From the NCBI RefSeq assembly GCF_001644605.1, contig NZ_CP011388.1, positions 2,217,001-2,281,000 on the forward strand: DNA of 64,000 nucleotides. Direction: 5' to 3'. The notes beneath the pieces were generated by a model, which had not been told where the DNA came from, did no database searches, and saw nothing but the letters and a program-made list of their open reading frames with translations. A program made the position numbers and the translations under genes. Position 1 is the first letter of the stretch; every line of letters begins with the position of its first letter. Shown in pieces: positions 42,555-50,812 of this stretch. The DNA comes from Paenibacillus swuensis. GTDB taxonomy: Bacteria > Bacillota > Bacilli > Paenibacillales > DY6.

Positions 42555-43304
42555 TCAATCAGATTGCGATATAGTAAGCTTTTTATCCATCGCTTGTTCT
42601 CCCGACTTAGTTGCATGGCGATGTAAAAGCTTAGATCGCGGATTTTTGTCTCTAACCATACTCAATGCAACCCAAATGCATCCAAAAGCAACCAATAGTC
42701 CATGAGCAACTCTGATTGGTTGGGATCCGAAAAACTGCGGAATATAGAGCGCAAATCCCAGAGCGAACGATAAAACACTCCATCTCGACAGCATGCCGGA
42801 TCGCCACGCCGCAATCGCAACCAGGATGGGACCAACTGCAAGTAGCAGGAGTCCTGCTGCGAACATAACGACTGCTGGCCCAGAAAAACGGACTGCATCG
42901 ACCAAGGGCAGCAGCACAGCGCTTTGCTGCTTAACAGCTTCCTGACCGATAGCATGCAGCGCAAAGATCTCGGCACCATAATAGGGCAGAGTGAATCCGA
43001 CTCCGATCCAGATTAAGATAAGTGCTAGGGAAGCGAGGCGTTCAACGGTTGTTTTTTGGAATATGCTATGCAGACCCAACAGACCCAAAGCGAGCAGGAT
43101 GAAGGCCACTACAGCCAGCATATGTGACAGAACCCAAGCGGTGGAAGCGAAAGCTTCGGCACCTTGCAATGTTGATTCGTCGGAGAATGGTCGAAGCACT
43201 GGGTAGAGAATAAACAGAATTCCAGAGACGATTAGAGACAAAGCTCCAAGGTGGACACGAGATGAGAAGACTGTTATCACTCTGGATGAATAGGTTGTTG
43301 CCAT
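42555..43304 (-). CDS. Multi-pass membrane protein
   Basis: 249 residues with about seven hydrophobic segments (first at about 20-37, LGALSLIVSGILFILYPVL). No catalytic motif. ATG follows TAGGAGG. First gene of the minus-strand pair with the cupin; the TetR operator lies in its promoter region, so it is the likely main target of that repressor. Role unknown. Confidence 0.7.
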   Translation of the reverse strand: MATTYSSRVITVFSSRVHLGALSLIVSGILFILYPVLRPFSDESTLQGAEAFASTAWVLSHMLAVVAFILLALGLLGLHSIFQKTTVERLASLALILIWIGVGFTLPYYGAEIFALHAIGQEAVKQQSAVLLPLVDAVRFSGPAVVMFAAGLLLLAVGPILVAIAAWRSGMLSRWSVLSFALGFALYIPQFFGSQPIRVAHGLLVAFGCIWVALSMVRDKNPRSKLLHRHATKSGEQAMDKKLTISQSD

Positions 43305-43404
43305 AGATTGTTCCTCCTAATTTCGGTTAATGTGGTTACGGTTTATGAGCAAAACTAACAGTGTACGTTTTAAAGCATAACATCAATAAGTTGTGGGTGT
43401 CAAG

Positions 43405-43419
43405 ACGAACGTTGTTCGT
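43405..43419. promoter_or_regulatory. Palindromic TetR-type operator in a divergent promoter
   Basis: ACGAAC-GTT-GTTCGT, perfect 6-base arms. It sits between a possible -35 (TGTCAA) and -10 (TATAAG) of the tetR promoter and about 100 bases from the divergent membrane protein start, so one bound dimer could silence both directions. Confidence 0.65.
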
Positions 43420-43466
43420 TATAAGTCATACATATGGCTTGAAAAAAAGATCCATTAAGGAGTACA

Positions 43467-44036
43467 ATGTTAAGTATGGTATACAAAAAAAAGATCGATC
43501 AAGACATGTTGGTAAAGAGCACGTTTGAGTTATTGGAGCGCGAAGGAGTTGAGGCTATTTCTATGCGTCGGCTGGCTACGCTGTTAGATGTACGCGCCTC
43601 CTCACTCTATAATCATTTTCGTGAGAAGTCGGCATTACTCAGTGCTGTCGCAGAAAAAGGGCTGTTACTCTTGGCAAAAGAATTGGAGAGGGCATCTTCC
43701 CTAGCAAATTCAGACCCGCGTCGCCAGATCTATGCAATGGGTATGACCTATCGTGAATGGGCACTTCAACATCCACAACTTTACAGGCTCCTCTTCACGG
43801 ACACACCGCCGATTGAGGATATCTCGTCTTCATCCCCCATCGCGGCTTTTGCTCCTGTACTGACTGCTACGGGGAAACTGGTCGGACAGTCACAAGCTGC
43901 ATCTGCGACGCAGGCGATCTGGGCTTTTGTACATGGCCATGTGTTGCTCGAATTGACGGGGCATTTGCAGCAATGCATTCCGGTTGAAGGCTTACAGCTT
44001 GGACTGAAATGTTTTGTTCAAGGACTAGGCCGCTAA
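43467..44036 (+). CDS. TetR/AcrR-family regulator with WHG-type C-terminal domain
   Basis: 189 residues. Helix-turn-helix at about 12-55 with EAISMRRLATLLDVRASSLYNHFREKSALL, and the WHG-like ligand domain with WALQHPQLYRLLFTD near residue 92 and IWAFVHGHVLLEL near 152. Divergent from the membrane protein/cupin pair; a perfect palindrome lies in its promoter, consistent with autorepression and control of the pair. Confidence 0.88.
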   Translation: MLSMVYKKKIDQDMLVKSTFELLEREGVEAISMRRLATLLDVRASSLYNHFREKSALLSAVAEKGLLLLAKELERASSLANSDPRRQIYAMGMTYREWALQHPQLYRLLFTDTPPIEDISSSSPIAAFAPVLTATGKLVGQSQAASATQAIWAFVHGHVLLELTGHLQQCIPVEGLQLGLKCFVQGLGR

Positions 44037-44073
44037 CCAAGAAATACAAGAATCAGTAACAGCTTTAGAGTAG

Positions 44074-44116
44074 ATGGCCATCCGAATGTAGGATGGCTAT
44101 TTTTTTTTTTTTTCAA
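44074..44116 (+). terminator. Terminator after tetR
   Basis: ATGGCCATCC-GAATGTA-GGATGGCTAT followed by an unusually long run of 14 or more T. Confidence 0.9.
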
Positions 44117-44183
44117 AACTTGCCGTTAAAGCTAGCGCGGAGAACAGTATCATAGGTAGAAAAAGGATCATTAAACTAATGGA

Positions 44184-44380
44184 GGCATTGGCCTTGGAAA
44201 GACGCTCCTAAAATGGGGTGTAGAAAAACTAAAAACCTTTGGATGCACTACAGTAGCAATCTGGGTGTTAAGGGAAAACCCTAATGCCATCCTTTTTTTG
44301 AAAAGCAATGCTTTGTTCGTGATGGGATAGAGAAATTAATGAGTAGAGGTAAAGATTTTATTCAGTATAGATATTATTAA
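44184..44380 (+). pseudogene. GNAT acetyltransferase fragment with frameshift
   Basis: Translating the gap gives GIGLGKTLLKWGVEKLKTFG, which is GNAT motif A with its G-x-G acetyl-CoA loop, then WVLRENPNAI. At the T7 run near 44292 the frame must shift by one to continue with FFEKQCFVRDGIEKLM and end SRGKDFIQYRYY before TAA 44380, the typical GNAT end. The N-terminal half is missing upstream, where stops begin at once. A truncated, frameshifted pseudogene. Confidence 0.7.
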
Positions 44381-44516
44381 GCGTTAAAGACATGTAGTAT
44401 TGAACTAACGGATAACGATTGCTTAAATATGGTGAATGGAGGTCAATAAATTGAAATTATAACTTTGGCCATTTGAGGATTCGGAAAACGTAGCTGTAAT
44501 TACCTCAATTAAAATT

Positions 44517-44744
44517 ATGGATAGCGTAAGCCCTATTTTATATGTATCCCACGAGGAGGACGATGGGATGTGGCAGTTCCTAGATGGTGGAGAAGTCAGC
44601 GAAGAGGACGCACGGATACTTGGGTTAAAGGAAGTTATAGATATTGACCCGAGTTTGGTTCAATTAGCTAACCTTCCCATTGGCTGGATTGCATGGAGGG
44701 AAACAGAACATTGCCAATGGATTAGAACTAGAGCCAAAAGGTAG
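44517..44744 (+). CDS. DUF2185-like small protein, 5' part cut off by an in-frame stop
   Basis: 75 residues from ATG 44517, with ILYVSHEEDDGMWQFLDGGE and ARILGLKEVIDIDPSL, the DUF2185 pattern (a family related to Imm33-type immunity proteins). ATG 44517 has no ribosome site. A perfect GGAGGT stands before TTG 44451 in the same frame, and the codons after it read LWPFEDSENVAVITSIKI, plausible N-terminal sequence, but codon 4 is TAA. The gene is therefore probably damaged or translated poorly from the internal ATG. Confidence 0.6.
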   Translation: MDSVSPILYVSHEEDDGMWQFLDGGEVSEEDARILGLKEVIDIDPSLVQLANLPIGWIAWRETEHCQWIRTRAKR

Positions 44745-44870
44745 GCTTGTAATTACGTTTACGGAGAACATATGCAAAAATTCTTTAATAGTTACCCACT
44801 TCCGTCACCGAATATTTCATACTCTACCTAGTCATAGTAAAGAGTAGATACAGAAGGGATCGAACCCTAG

Positions 44871-45200
44871 ATGCAACCTTTCACTCAACGTGTGGTGGAG
44901 GTCATTCGCGCCATTCCGCCGGGACGCGTGATGACGTACGGACAAGTGGCCGGAGAGGCGGGCAGCCCGCGTGCCGCAAGACAAGTGGTACGAATCCTGC
45001 ACAGTATGAGCGCTAAATACGAGTTACCCTGGCACCGGGTCGTTAATGTCAAAGGCGAGATTGCCATCCAAGAGGATGAATCCCGATTCCTGCAAATCGC
45101 CATACTGACAGAAGAGGGCGTGGACATCGACAGCAACGGCCGGATTGACCTGGAGAAATATCGAGCGAGTGTTCCACATTTTGACACCAAATATAATTAG
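44871..45200 (+). CDS. Alkyltransferase-like protein (ATL, MGMT family without the active Cys)
   Basis: 109 residues of the MGMT DNA-binding fold: IPPGRVMTYGQVA and SPRAARQVVRIL recognition helix. At the position of the acceptor PCHRV it reads PWHRV, so W54 replaces Cys and no alkyl transfer is possible. Known ATLs bind O6-alkylguanine, flip it out and channel it to nucleotide excision repair. ATG follows AGAAGGGATCG. Complements AdaB at 13096. Confidence 0.9.
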   Translation: MQPFTQRVVEVIRAIPPGRVMTYGQVAGEAGSPRAARQVVRILHSMSAKYELPWHRVVNVKGEIAIQEDESRFLQIAILTEEGVDIDSNGRIDLEKYRASVPHFDTKYN

Positions 45201-45212
45201 GAGATGAACCAT

Positions 45213-45491
45213 ATGAGTAAACCCTTAAACGAACAAGAGCTGATTCAATACATAGCCGGCAAAACCGGAGCGGATCCCACCCAAATCGGGCTCGTGCTGA
45301 AAATCGAAGATACCTATATCAACAAGGCTAAAGCGAACGCGCGCGGCGAAGTGGACATTGATGTGGATGATATTGTGGACCATATTATGAAACAACGCGA
45401 TGTGAACCTGGATGAGATGACGGTGGAAACGATTTTGGAAACGGAGATGGAGTATTTGATCCAAAAAGGGATTGCCACCTACGGCGACTAA
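45213..45491 (+). CDS. Hypothetical acidic cytosolic protein
   Basis: 92 residues, start ATG 45213 nine bases after AGGAG (the ATG at 45204 is too close). Helical, acidic: EQELIQYIAGKTGADPTQIGLVLKIED and a DIDVDDIVDHIM segment. The spacing to the ATL gene (12 bases) makes them one operon. No family recognised, no signal peptide. Confidence 0.65.
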   Translation: MSKPLNEQELIQYIAGKTGADPTQIGLVLKIEDTYINKAKANARGEVDIDVDDIVDHIMKQRDVNLDEMTVETILETEMEYLIQKGIATYGD

Positions 45492-45520
45492 CCTTCCGCG
45501 ACACCTGCACAACGCCAAAA

Positions 45521-45559
45521 AGAGGCTTACCTCAGGTCCAGTACCTCAGGCAAGCCTCT
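45521..45559 (-). terminator. Long palindromic terminator of the DUF1540 gene
   Basis: Minus strand: AGAGGCTTGCCTGAGGTAC, two bases, then GACCTGAGGTAAGCCTCT and TTTTT. Nearly identical to 38541-38582, including the GTAC centre. Confidence 0.82.
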
Positions 45560-45582
45560 TCAGTGCTTCAAACTTTAAAGCT

Positions 45583-45801
45583 TTAGTGCACCCGTTCTTT
45601 AAACGTGTGGCAACAAGTATCTTTCACGCCTGCCGCATGGTCGGTATGATGCGAGTCATACTGCTCGTCCCGTGTGCCTTCCGGTAATTCCGCATGGGCA
45701 TGGGCGTTGATCTCGATCATAATGGTCTCAGCAACACAATTATTGCCTTCTTCCCAGTAGGAACAGTTGTCTACGCTGCATTTCACTTTTGGATTTTCCA
45801 T
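45583..45801 (-). CDS. DUF1540 protein
   Basis: 72 residues with the cysteine pattern KCSVDNCSYWEEGNNCVA of DUF1540 (probable metal-binding knuckle) and a His-rich second half (DSHHTDHAAG, CCHTF). Common in spore formers, function unknown. The second of two adjacent ATGs is seven bases from GAGGTG and was chosen. Confidence 0.85.
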   Translation of the reverse strand: MENPKVKCSVDNCSYWEEGNNCVAETIMIEINAHAHAELPEGTRDEQYDSHHTDHAAGVKDTCCHTFKERVH

Positions 45802-45936
45802 CATCAGTCACCTCGTCGGAGTGTTTTTTAATTCGTGTGCTTATTTCATACCACCCTGAGCTTAATTCTAAACATTTGAATATAATGGAATTAGAGCGGA
45901 AAGCGGTTGTAACAATAGGTTACAGGGGGTTATGCA

Positions 45937-47247
45937 ATGGGCAAAAGATGGGTGAACAGCCCCGCGATGTATGCCATGGGGATGCTGGCGATGATGATTC
46001 CAAGCTCGGCTTTCAACGCTTTCTATAACTACTATTATGTTGAGAAATTGGGGCTGGGGATCGCCATGGCGACGGCTGCCCGCATGATCTTCCTCATCTG
46101 GGACGCGGTCAACCAGCCTATATTCGGTTATCTGTCGGATCGCACAAACACCCGTTGGGGACGAAGAAGACCGTGGATTGTGGGGGCGATCCCCTTTTTC
46201 ATGCTGACGTTCGTGATGGTGTTTACGGTGCCTGCGGGGTTGTCCGGATACGGGCTATTCCTCTGGTTTGTGATTGCGCTTGTGCTGTATGAGGCGGTGG
46301 CCACGGTGCTCTGGATCAATTACGGGGCGCTGTTCCCTGAGATCTTCAAGGGCGACAGGCTGCGCGCCAAAGCATCCGCGGTACAGCAAGGTTACCAGAT
46401 TGTCGCGATTCTCATCGGTACGGCGTTGACACCTCTTTTGTTCGGCGTAATGGGGTTTAGCAGGATGTCCGTGCTCTATGCGGTTGTCTTTGCTTTGATC
46501 ATGGGGCTCTGCGTGTATAACATTAAAGAGGATGAAGAGGTGCGGAAGATCCCGCCGATGCCTCTGAAAGAAGCTTTTCTGGAAACGTTGAAAAATAAGC
46601 CGTTCTGGATTTTCAATATCTCGAACTCTTTTGCCCAGACCGTGAATGGCTTGGTCTCCTCCATGATTCCGTTCTATGCCAAATATGTGCTTCGCATCCC
46701 GGAGTGGCAAGTGTCCATTCTGCTCGCCTCCATCTTCGTGTCCGTGATTCCGCTGGTGGGCGTCTGGTATTGGATGATGCGGCGTATGGATCCGTTGAAG
46801 GCTTGGCGGTTGTCGCTTCTCGTTTATGCGTTTTCGGTGGTGCCTCTGTGGTTCGGAACGGGGCTGATCAGCGGGATTCTCGCCGGGGTGCTTGTTGGTT
46901 TCGGCCTTGCCGGATTTCTGGTAACGCCGCCGGTTGTCAGCAGTATGCTGATAGATGAGGATTTCGACCGCACCGGGCGCAGACGTGAGGGGATGTATAC
47001 CGCGATGGGCGGGTTTATCACCCGTTCGAGCGGATTGATCGCGGCGTTGGCTTTTCTGTTTGTAGGTTTGATGTTCGGCTATGAGAGCGGGGAGAAGCCC
47101 GGTCCGAATCCGGAAATGACCTTTCAGGTGCTCATCTGCTTGGTGCCGCTGGGTTTGCTGGCTATCGCGTATGTCATCTCATTAGGAGTTCGGATGGAGG
47201 GAAGGACGGCGGATGTCAAAACAACGGATTCTCATCATCAATTGTGA
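45937..47247 (+). CDS. MFS transporter of the GPH (sugar:cation symporter) type
   Basis: 436 residues with about twelve membrane segments. The loop DRTNTRWGRRRPWIV near residue 68 is the characteristic GPH motif (DRT-x-RWGRRRP). Likely imports a glycoside or sugar with a cation. Its 3' end overlaps the next gene by 35 bases, linking it to a carbohydrate deacetylase-like enzyme that may process the imported compound. Confidence 0.88.
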   Translation: MGKRWVNSPAMYAMGMLAMMIPSSAFNAFYNYYYVEKLGLGIAMATAARMIFLIWDAVNQPIFGYLSDRTNTRWGRRRPWIVGAIPFFMLTFVMVFTVPAGLSGYGLFLWFVIALVLYEAVATVLWINYGALFPEIFKGDRLRAKASAVQQGYQIVAILIGTALTPLLFGVMGFSRMSVLYAVVFALIMGLCVYNIKEDEEVRKIPPMPLKEAFLETLKNKPFWIFNISNSFAQTVNGLVSSMIPFYAKYVLRIPEWQVSILLASIFVSVIPLVGVWYWMMRRMDPLKAWRLSLLVYAFSVVPLWFGTGLISGILAGVLVGFGLAGFLVTPPVVSSMLIDEDFDRTGRRREGMYTAMGGFITRSSGLIAALAFLFVGLMFGYESGEKPGPNPEMTFQVLICLVPLGLLAIAYVISLGVRMEGRTADVKTTDSHHQL

Positions 47248-48133
47248 CGATTTCGGCCAAAGCGCTGCGACGAATCAAGCCATCATGCACCTTCTGGAGG
47301 AGGGCAAAGTGTCCTCTGCCACCATCATGGTGCCCGCGCCGGGATTCGAGGAAGCGGCGGCATGGTGCCGCCGGAGGAATCAGCCCAACATCGGGCTGCA
47401 TCTGACGCTCACGAGCGAGTTCGAAGCGATTCGCTGGCGGAGTCTGACCGGTCACCCCTCGCTTCACGGGGAGGACGGGACGATGCACCGAACGTGCGAA
47501 GCGTTCGAACGACGTGCCGATGCGGGGGCGGTGATGCGGGAACTGGAGGCGCAGTACCGGTTGCTGGCCGGTTATGGGTTTCCCGTCAGCCATGCGGATA
47601 ACCATATGGGCAGCTTGTACGGCGTAGCGACGGGGAGAAGCTTCATCCCGCAGGTGCTGTGGAAATGCGCCCGATGGGGGCTTCCCTTCCGGTTATTTCG
47701 GAAAATCGATCCGTCGGATACGCTGTTGGCCGGCATCCCGGGAGCGGAAGGAGCCGTGGCGAAGGCTTCGGCGCTGGCGGGCGTGCTGGGTGTGGCGATT
47801 CCGGATTATCTTTTGTCCCATACGTTCGGTATAGAAGAGGGAGAAACCTACGAGAGCTTTAAGCAGATGATGATCACGAAGATGTACAACCTTCCCGAGG
47901 GAATCAGTGAAACTTACATCCACCCGGGTGTCGAGAACCCGGTCATGCAGCGTTCCATCCCGCATTGGGCCAAAAGAGTGTGGGAATACCGTCTTCTCCT
48001 GGAGGACGATTTCACCTACGCGATACAGGATGCAGGGGTAACGCTGGCTAACTATGGCCATGTCGCCAAGTATGGCAGATCCTCCCGGTGGCAGTCGGCA
48101 AGCAGTCTTATGCGAGGGTTGTTGAAGAAATAG
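47213..48133 (+). CDS. ChbG/HpnK-family (YdjC-like) carbohydrate deacetylase
   Basis: 306 residues. The start RILIINCDDFGQSAATNQAI carries the metal Asp pair, and IGLHLTLTSE and VSHADNHMG (near 122) supply the other family His/Asp residues. Known members remove acetyl groups from chitooligosaccharides or related sugars. Starts inside the transporter gene, indicating a tight operon. Substrate here unproven. Confidence 0.85.
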   Translation: MSKQRILIINCDDFGQSAATNQAIMHLLEEGKVSSATIMVPAPGFEEAAAWCRRRNQPNIGLHLTLTSEFEAIRWRSLTGHPSLHGEDGTMHRTCEAFERRADAGAVMRELEAQYRLLAGYGFPVSHADNHMGSLYGVATGRSFIPQVLWKCARWGLPFRLFRKIDPSDTLLAGIPGAEGAVAKASALAGVLGVAIPDYLLSHTFGIEEGETYESFKQMMITKMYNLPEGISETYIHPGVENPVMQRSIPHWAKRVWEYRLLLEDDFTYAIQDAGVTLANYGHVAKYGRSSRWQSASSLMRGLLKK

Positions 48134-48172
48134 TGGAATGATAAAGGCGATCACGAGAAAGGGTGGAACTTG

Positions 48173-49033
48173 ATGCAGGAAAAGCGAAAAATCGCCGTGG
48201 TTACAGGCGCGAGCGGAGGCATGGGCCGGGCGACGGCAGGTCTGCTCGCCGCGGAGCATGGCATGAAGGTGTTTCTGGTTGCCCGTAGCGCGGACAAGGG
48301 ACAGGCTGCTGTAGATGATGTGAACCGTCTGAGCGGAAGGGATGATGCGGAGTTGCTGGTATGTGACCTGGCGTCTTTTGCGAGTATTCGCGCGGCGGCC
48401 GCGGAACTTAGCTCGCGTTGTGAACGTATAGACGTTCTAATTAACAATGCCGGTGTTGTGACCCTTCGCAGGGAAGAAACCGAGGATGGGTTTGAGCGGC
48501 AGCTGGGTGTGAACCATCTGGGGCATTTCCTGTTCACAGGACTGCTGTTCCCGCTGCTCAAGCGGAGTCCGGCGGGCCGCCTGGTCATCATATCTTCAGG
48601 CGCGCACAAGATTGGCCGCATGAATTACGGGGACCCCGGCATGAACAAGAGTTATACGGTATGGAACGCCTACGGCCGTTCCAAGATCGCGAACCTCTGG
48701 TTCATGAAGGAGCTCGCGGGCCGGTTAAGCGGGACAAGCGTGACCGTGAACGCGGTGCATCCCGGTGCCGTGGCCACACAGCTAGGTGTAGACCGGCGCA
48801 CAGGCTTCGGCGCGATGGTTCACAAGCTGCTGCGGCCGTTCTTTCAGACGCCGGAGCTGGGCTCAGCAACGGCCGTCTATGTAGCGACTTCCCCGGAGGT
48901 TGCGGGCAAGTCGGGGTTGTATTGGTACAAGATGCGGCCGGAGCCCGTGTCCAACCTGGCCGAATCGGCGGAAGAAGCCAAGCGCTTCTGGGCCTGGAGC
49001 GAAGAAGCGACCGGCTTCCGATGGGACGCATAA
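48173..49033 (+). CDS. SDR-family oxidoreductase (retinol dehydrogenase-like)
   Basis: 286 residues: NAD(P) motif VVTGASGGMGRATA near residue 9, NNAG near 90, catalytic YGRSK near 166 with Ser in IISSGAH. The long C-terminal part and VNHLGHFLFTGLLFPLL fit the retinol-dehydrogenase-like branch of classical SDRs. Follows the deacetylase gene by 39 bases and probably belongs to the same operon. Confidence 0.88.
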   Translation: MQEKRKIAVVTGASGGMGRATAGLLAAEHGMKVFLVARSADKGQAAVDDVNRLSGRDDAELLVCDLASFASIRAAAAELSSRCERIDVLINNAGVVTLRREETEDGFERQLGVNHLGHFLFTGLLFPLLKRSPAGRLVIISSGAHKIGRMNYGDPGMNKSYTVWNAYGRSKIANLWFMKELAGRLSGTSVTVNAVHPGAVATQLGVDRRTGFGAMVHKLLRPFFQTPELGSATAVYVATSPEVAGKSGLYWYKMRPEPVSNLAESAEEAKRFWAWSEEATGFRWDA

Positions 49034-49062
49034 GTATATTGTAGAGCGAGGCAAACACATTG

Positions 49063-50166
49063 ATGATTTTGGTATGGATGATAGTGATAATAGCGGTTTT
49101 GGCGGTGATTGCATGGCTGGTGATCCGGTTCTACCCGGCGTTGGGCGGAAGACGATCCAGAGAATCGGCGGCTGCGTTGACGAGGTCAGCCCAGTACGCC
49201 AGTGGGAAGTTCCAGAATCAGATTCCCACGTCCATGAAGATGAGCTTCGGGGCAACGTTGAAACTGCTTGTGGAGTTCATTCAGGGCCGGCCTGATTTGA
49301 AGCCGACCTCGCCGCTTCCCATCGAGGTGTTTCAACCGCAGGTGGCTGTTGAAGGCGTGATGCCGCAAGTGACCTGGTTCGGTCACTCCGCCTTCCTGCT
49401 GCAAATGAACGGGCGCACCCTGTTCATGGATCCGATGCTGGGCACCTCGCCTTCGCCGTTTCCGCAAATCGGCGGTATCGGCCGTTACAGCAAACAGCTT
49501 CCGTTTAACATCGCGGATCTTCCGGAGATCGATGCGGTGGTCCTGTCGCATGATCATTATGATCATCTGGATTACGGCTCCATCTTGAAGCTGAAGACGA
49601 AAGTGAAGCAATTTTTTGTGCCGCTTGGGGTGGGTGCGCATCTGATTCGGTGGGGTGTGGATCCTGGCCGGTTACGGGAGCTGGACTGGTGGGAGGAAGC
49701 GGATTTTGAGGGCTTAAAGCTTACCAGCGCCCCGGCCCGGCATTTCTCCGGCCGCAGTGTGACCGATCGGAACAGCACCTTGTGGTGTTCCTGGATCATC
49801 CGCAGCGAGACCGCGAAGGTGTTTTTTAGCGGGGATAGCGGATATGGGCCTCATTTTGCCGAGATTGGGGAGAAATACGGTCCGTTTGATCTGACGTTGA
49901 TGGAATGCGGCCAGTATGACGAGCGGTGGTCGGCCATCCATATGATTCCAGAAGAAACGGTACAAGCTCATCTGGATGTGAAGGGCGCACTGCTGATTCC
50001 GATTCACTGGGGAGCGTTCACGCTAGCGATGCACAGCTGGATCGACCCGGTGGAGCGCGTACTGAAGGCGGCGGCGGAGAAGCAGGTAGCGGTGGCTACG
50101 CCGAAGATCGGCGAGACCGTCACCCTTGGCGCATCGGCATATCCTATGTCGACGTGGTGGAAATAA
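49063..50166 (+). CDS. Membrane-anchored MBL-fold hydrolase (NAPE-PLD/UlaG-like)
   Basis: 367 residues. One N-terminal hydrophobic anchor (1-22), then a metallo-beta-lactamase fold with VVLSHDHYDHLDYGSI (HxHxDH, near residue 161), further metal ligands at APARHFSGRSVTDRN and FFSGDSGYGPHF, and PIHWGAFTLAMHSW. Resembles N-acyl-phosphatidylethanolamine phospholipase D and RomA-like proteins. ATG 49063 preferred over an adjacent TTG. Confidence 0.85.
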   Translation: MILVWMIVIIAVLAVIAWLVIRFYPALGGRRSRESAAALTRSAQYASGKFQNQIPTSMKMSFGATLKLLVEFIQGRPDLKPTSPLPIEVFQPQVAVEGVMPQVTWFGHSAFLLQMNGRTLFMDPMLGTSPSPFPQIGGIGRYSKQLPFNIADLPEIDAVVLSHDHYDHLDYGSILKLKTKVKQFFVPLGVGAHLIRWGVDPGRLRELDWWEEADFEGLKLTSAPARHFSGRSVTDRNSTLWCSWIIRSETAKVFFSGDSGYGPHFAEIGEKYGPFDLTLMECGQYDERWSAIHMIPEETVQAHLDVKGALLIPIHWGAFTLAMHSWIDPVERVLKAAAEKQVAVATPKIGETVTLGASAYPMSTWWK

Positions 50167-50299
50167 CGGGAAAGAGCTCCCTGTGCGAATGGAGATTATC
50201 CTTGGACGGTAAATCCACTTTCTTGACGGAATTTATTTGGCATGCGTGCCTAATTACAGCAGATTGTCTTTTGCAATAAGTTGAAAGGTGGGCGGAATA

Positions 50300-50755
50300 A
50301 TGGAACGTAGAGTTGAAGAACTGGAAGAACTGGTGAGAAAACAAAATAATCAGCTTCTTGAGATGAAAAATAAAATCGAATCCTTGGAAGATAGAGTATT
50401 ACGTTTATCGGTTTGCAAAGTATCCAACGGTGAATTTCCTTACTATGATTTGATTTTGTCCTATAATATCACACCTAATCAACAAACTCAGATTAACAGG
50501 CTATTTATGGCTCTATCCGAGAAATTGGTCGGCAATACATTACCCTCTCGCCTTAAAGAAACCGAAAGCTATTCCACTCTCTTTTTATTTAGTGACAATC
50601 CAATACAATACGACGATGTAAAAAAATCAATCATGACCATTTGGCCAACTACGGATGGCGAATTACCATTATCTATTATAAAAGCTATGAAAGATCAGGG
50701 GATACAAGTTCAGCTTTGTGAATATCTCCTTTCACAAGCTACACCTCATAGTTAA
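50300..50755 (+). CDS. Hypothetical protein with N-terminal coiled coil (DUF1878-like?)
   Basis: 151 residues from ATG 50300, preceded by AAAGGTGGGCGG. The first 37 residues are a heptad coiled coil (MERRVEELEELVRKQNNQLL). The rest, from FPYYDLILSYNITPNQQTQI, recalls the YPFYDLVI pattern of DUF1878 (YhaI-like) proteins, but I cannot confirm this. Cytosolic. Confidence 0.6.
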   Translation: MERRVEELEELVRKQNNQLLEMKNKIESLEDRVLRLSVCKVSNGEFPYYDLILSYNITPNQQTQINRLFMALSEKLVGNTLPSRLKETESYSTLFLFSDNPIQYDDVKKSIMTIWPTTDGELPLSIIKAMKDQGIQVQLCEYLLSQATPHS

Positions 50756-50775
50756 AACGTAAATAAATGATAAAA

Positions 50776-50812
50776 AAATCACCCTGCTAATATACTGAGC
50801 AGGGTGATTTTC
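50776..50812. terminator. Bidirectional terminator
   Basis: AAATCACCCTGCT and AGCAGGGTGATTT form a 13-base stem around AATATACTG, between convergent genes. Confidence 0.9.
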
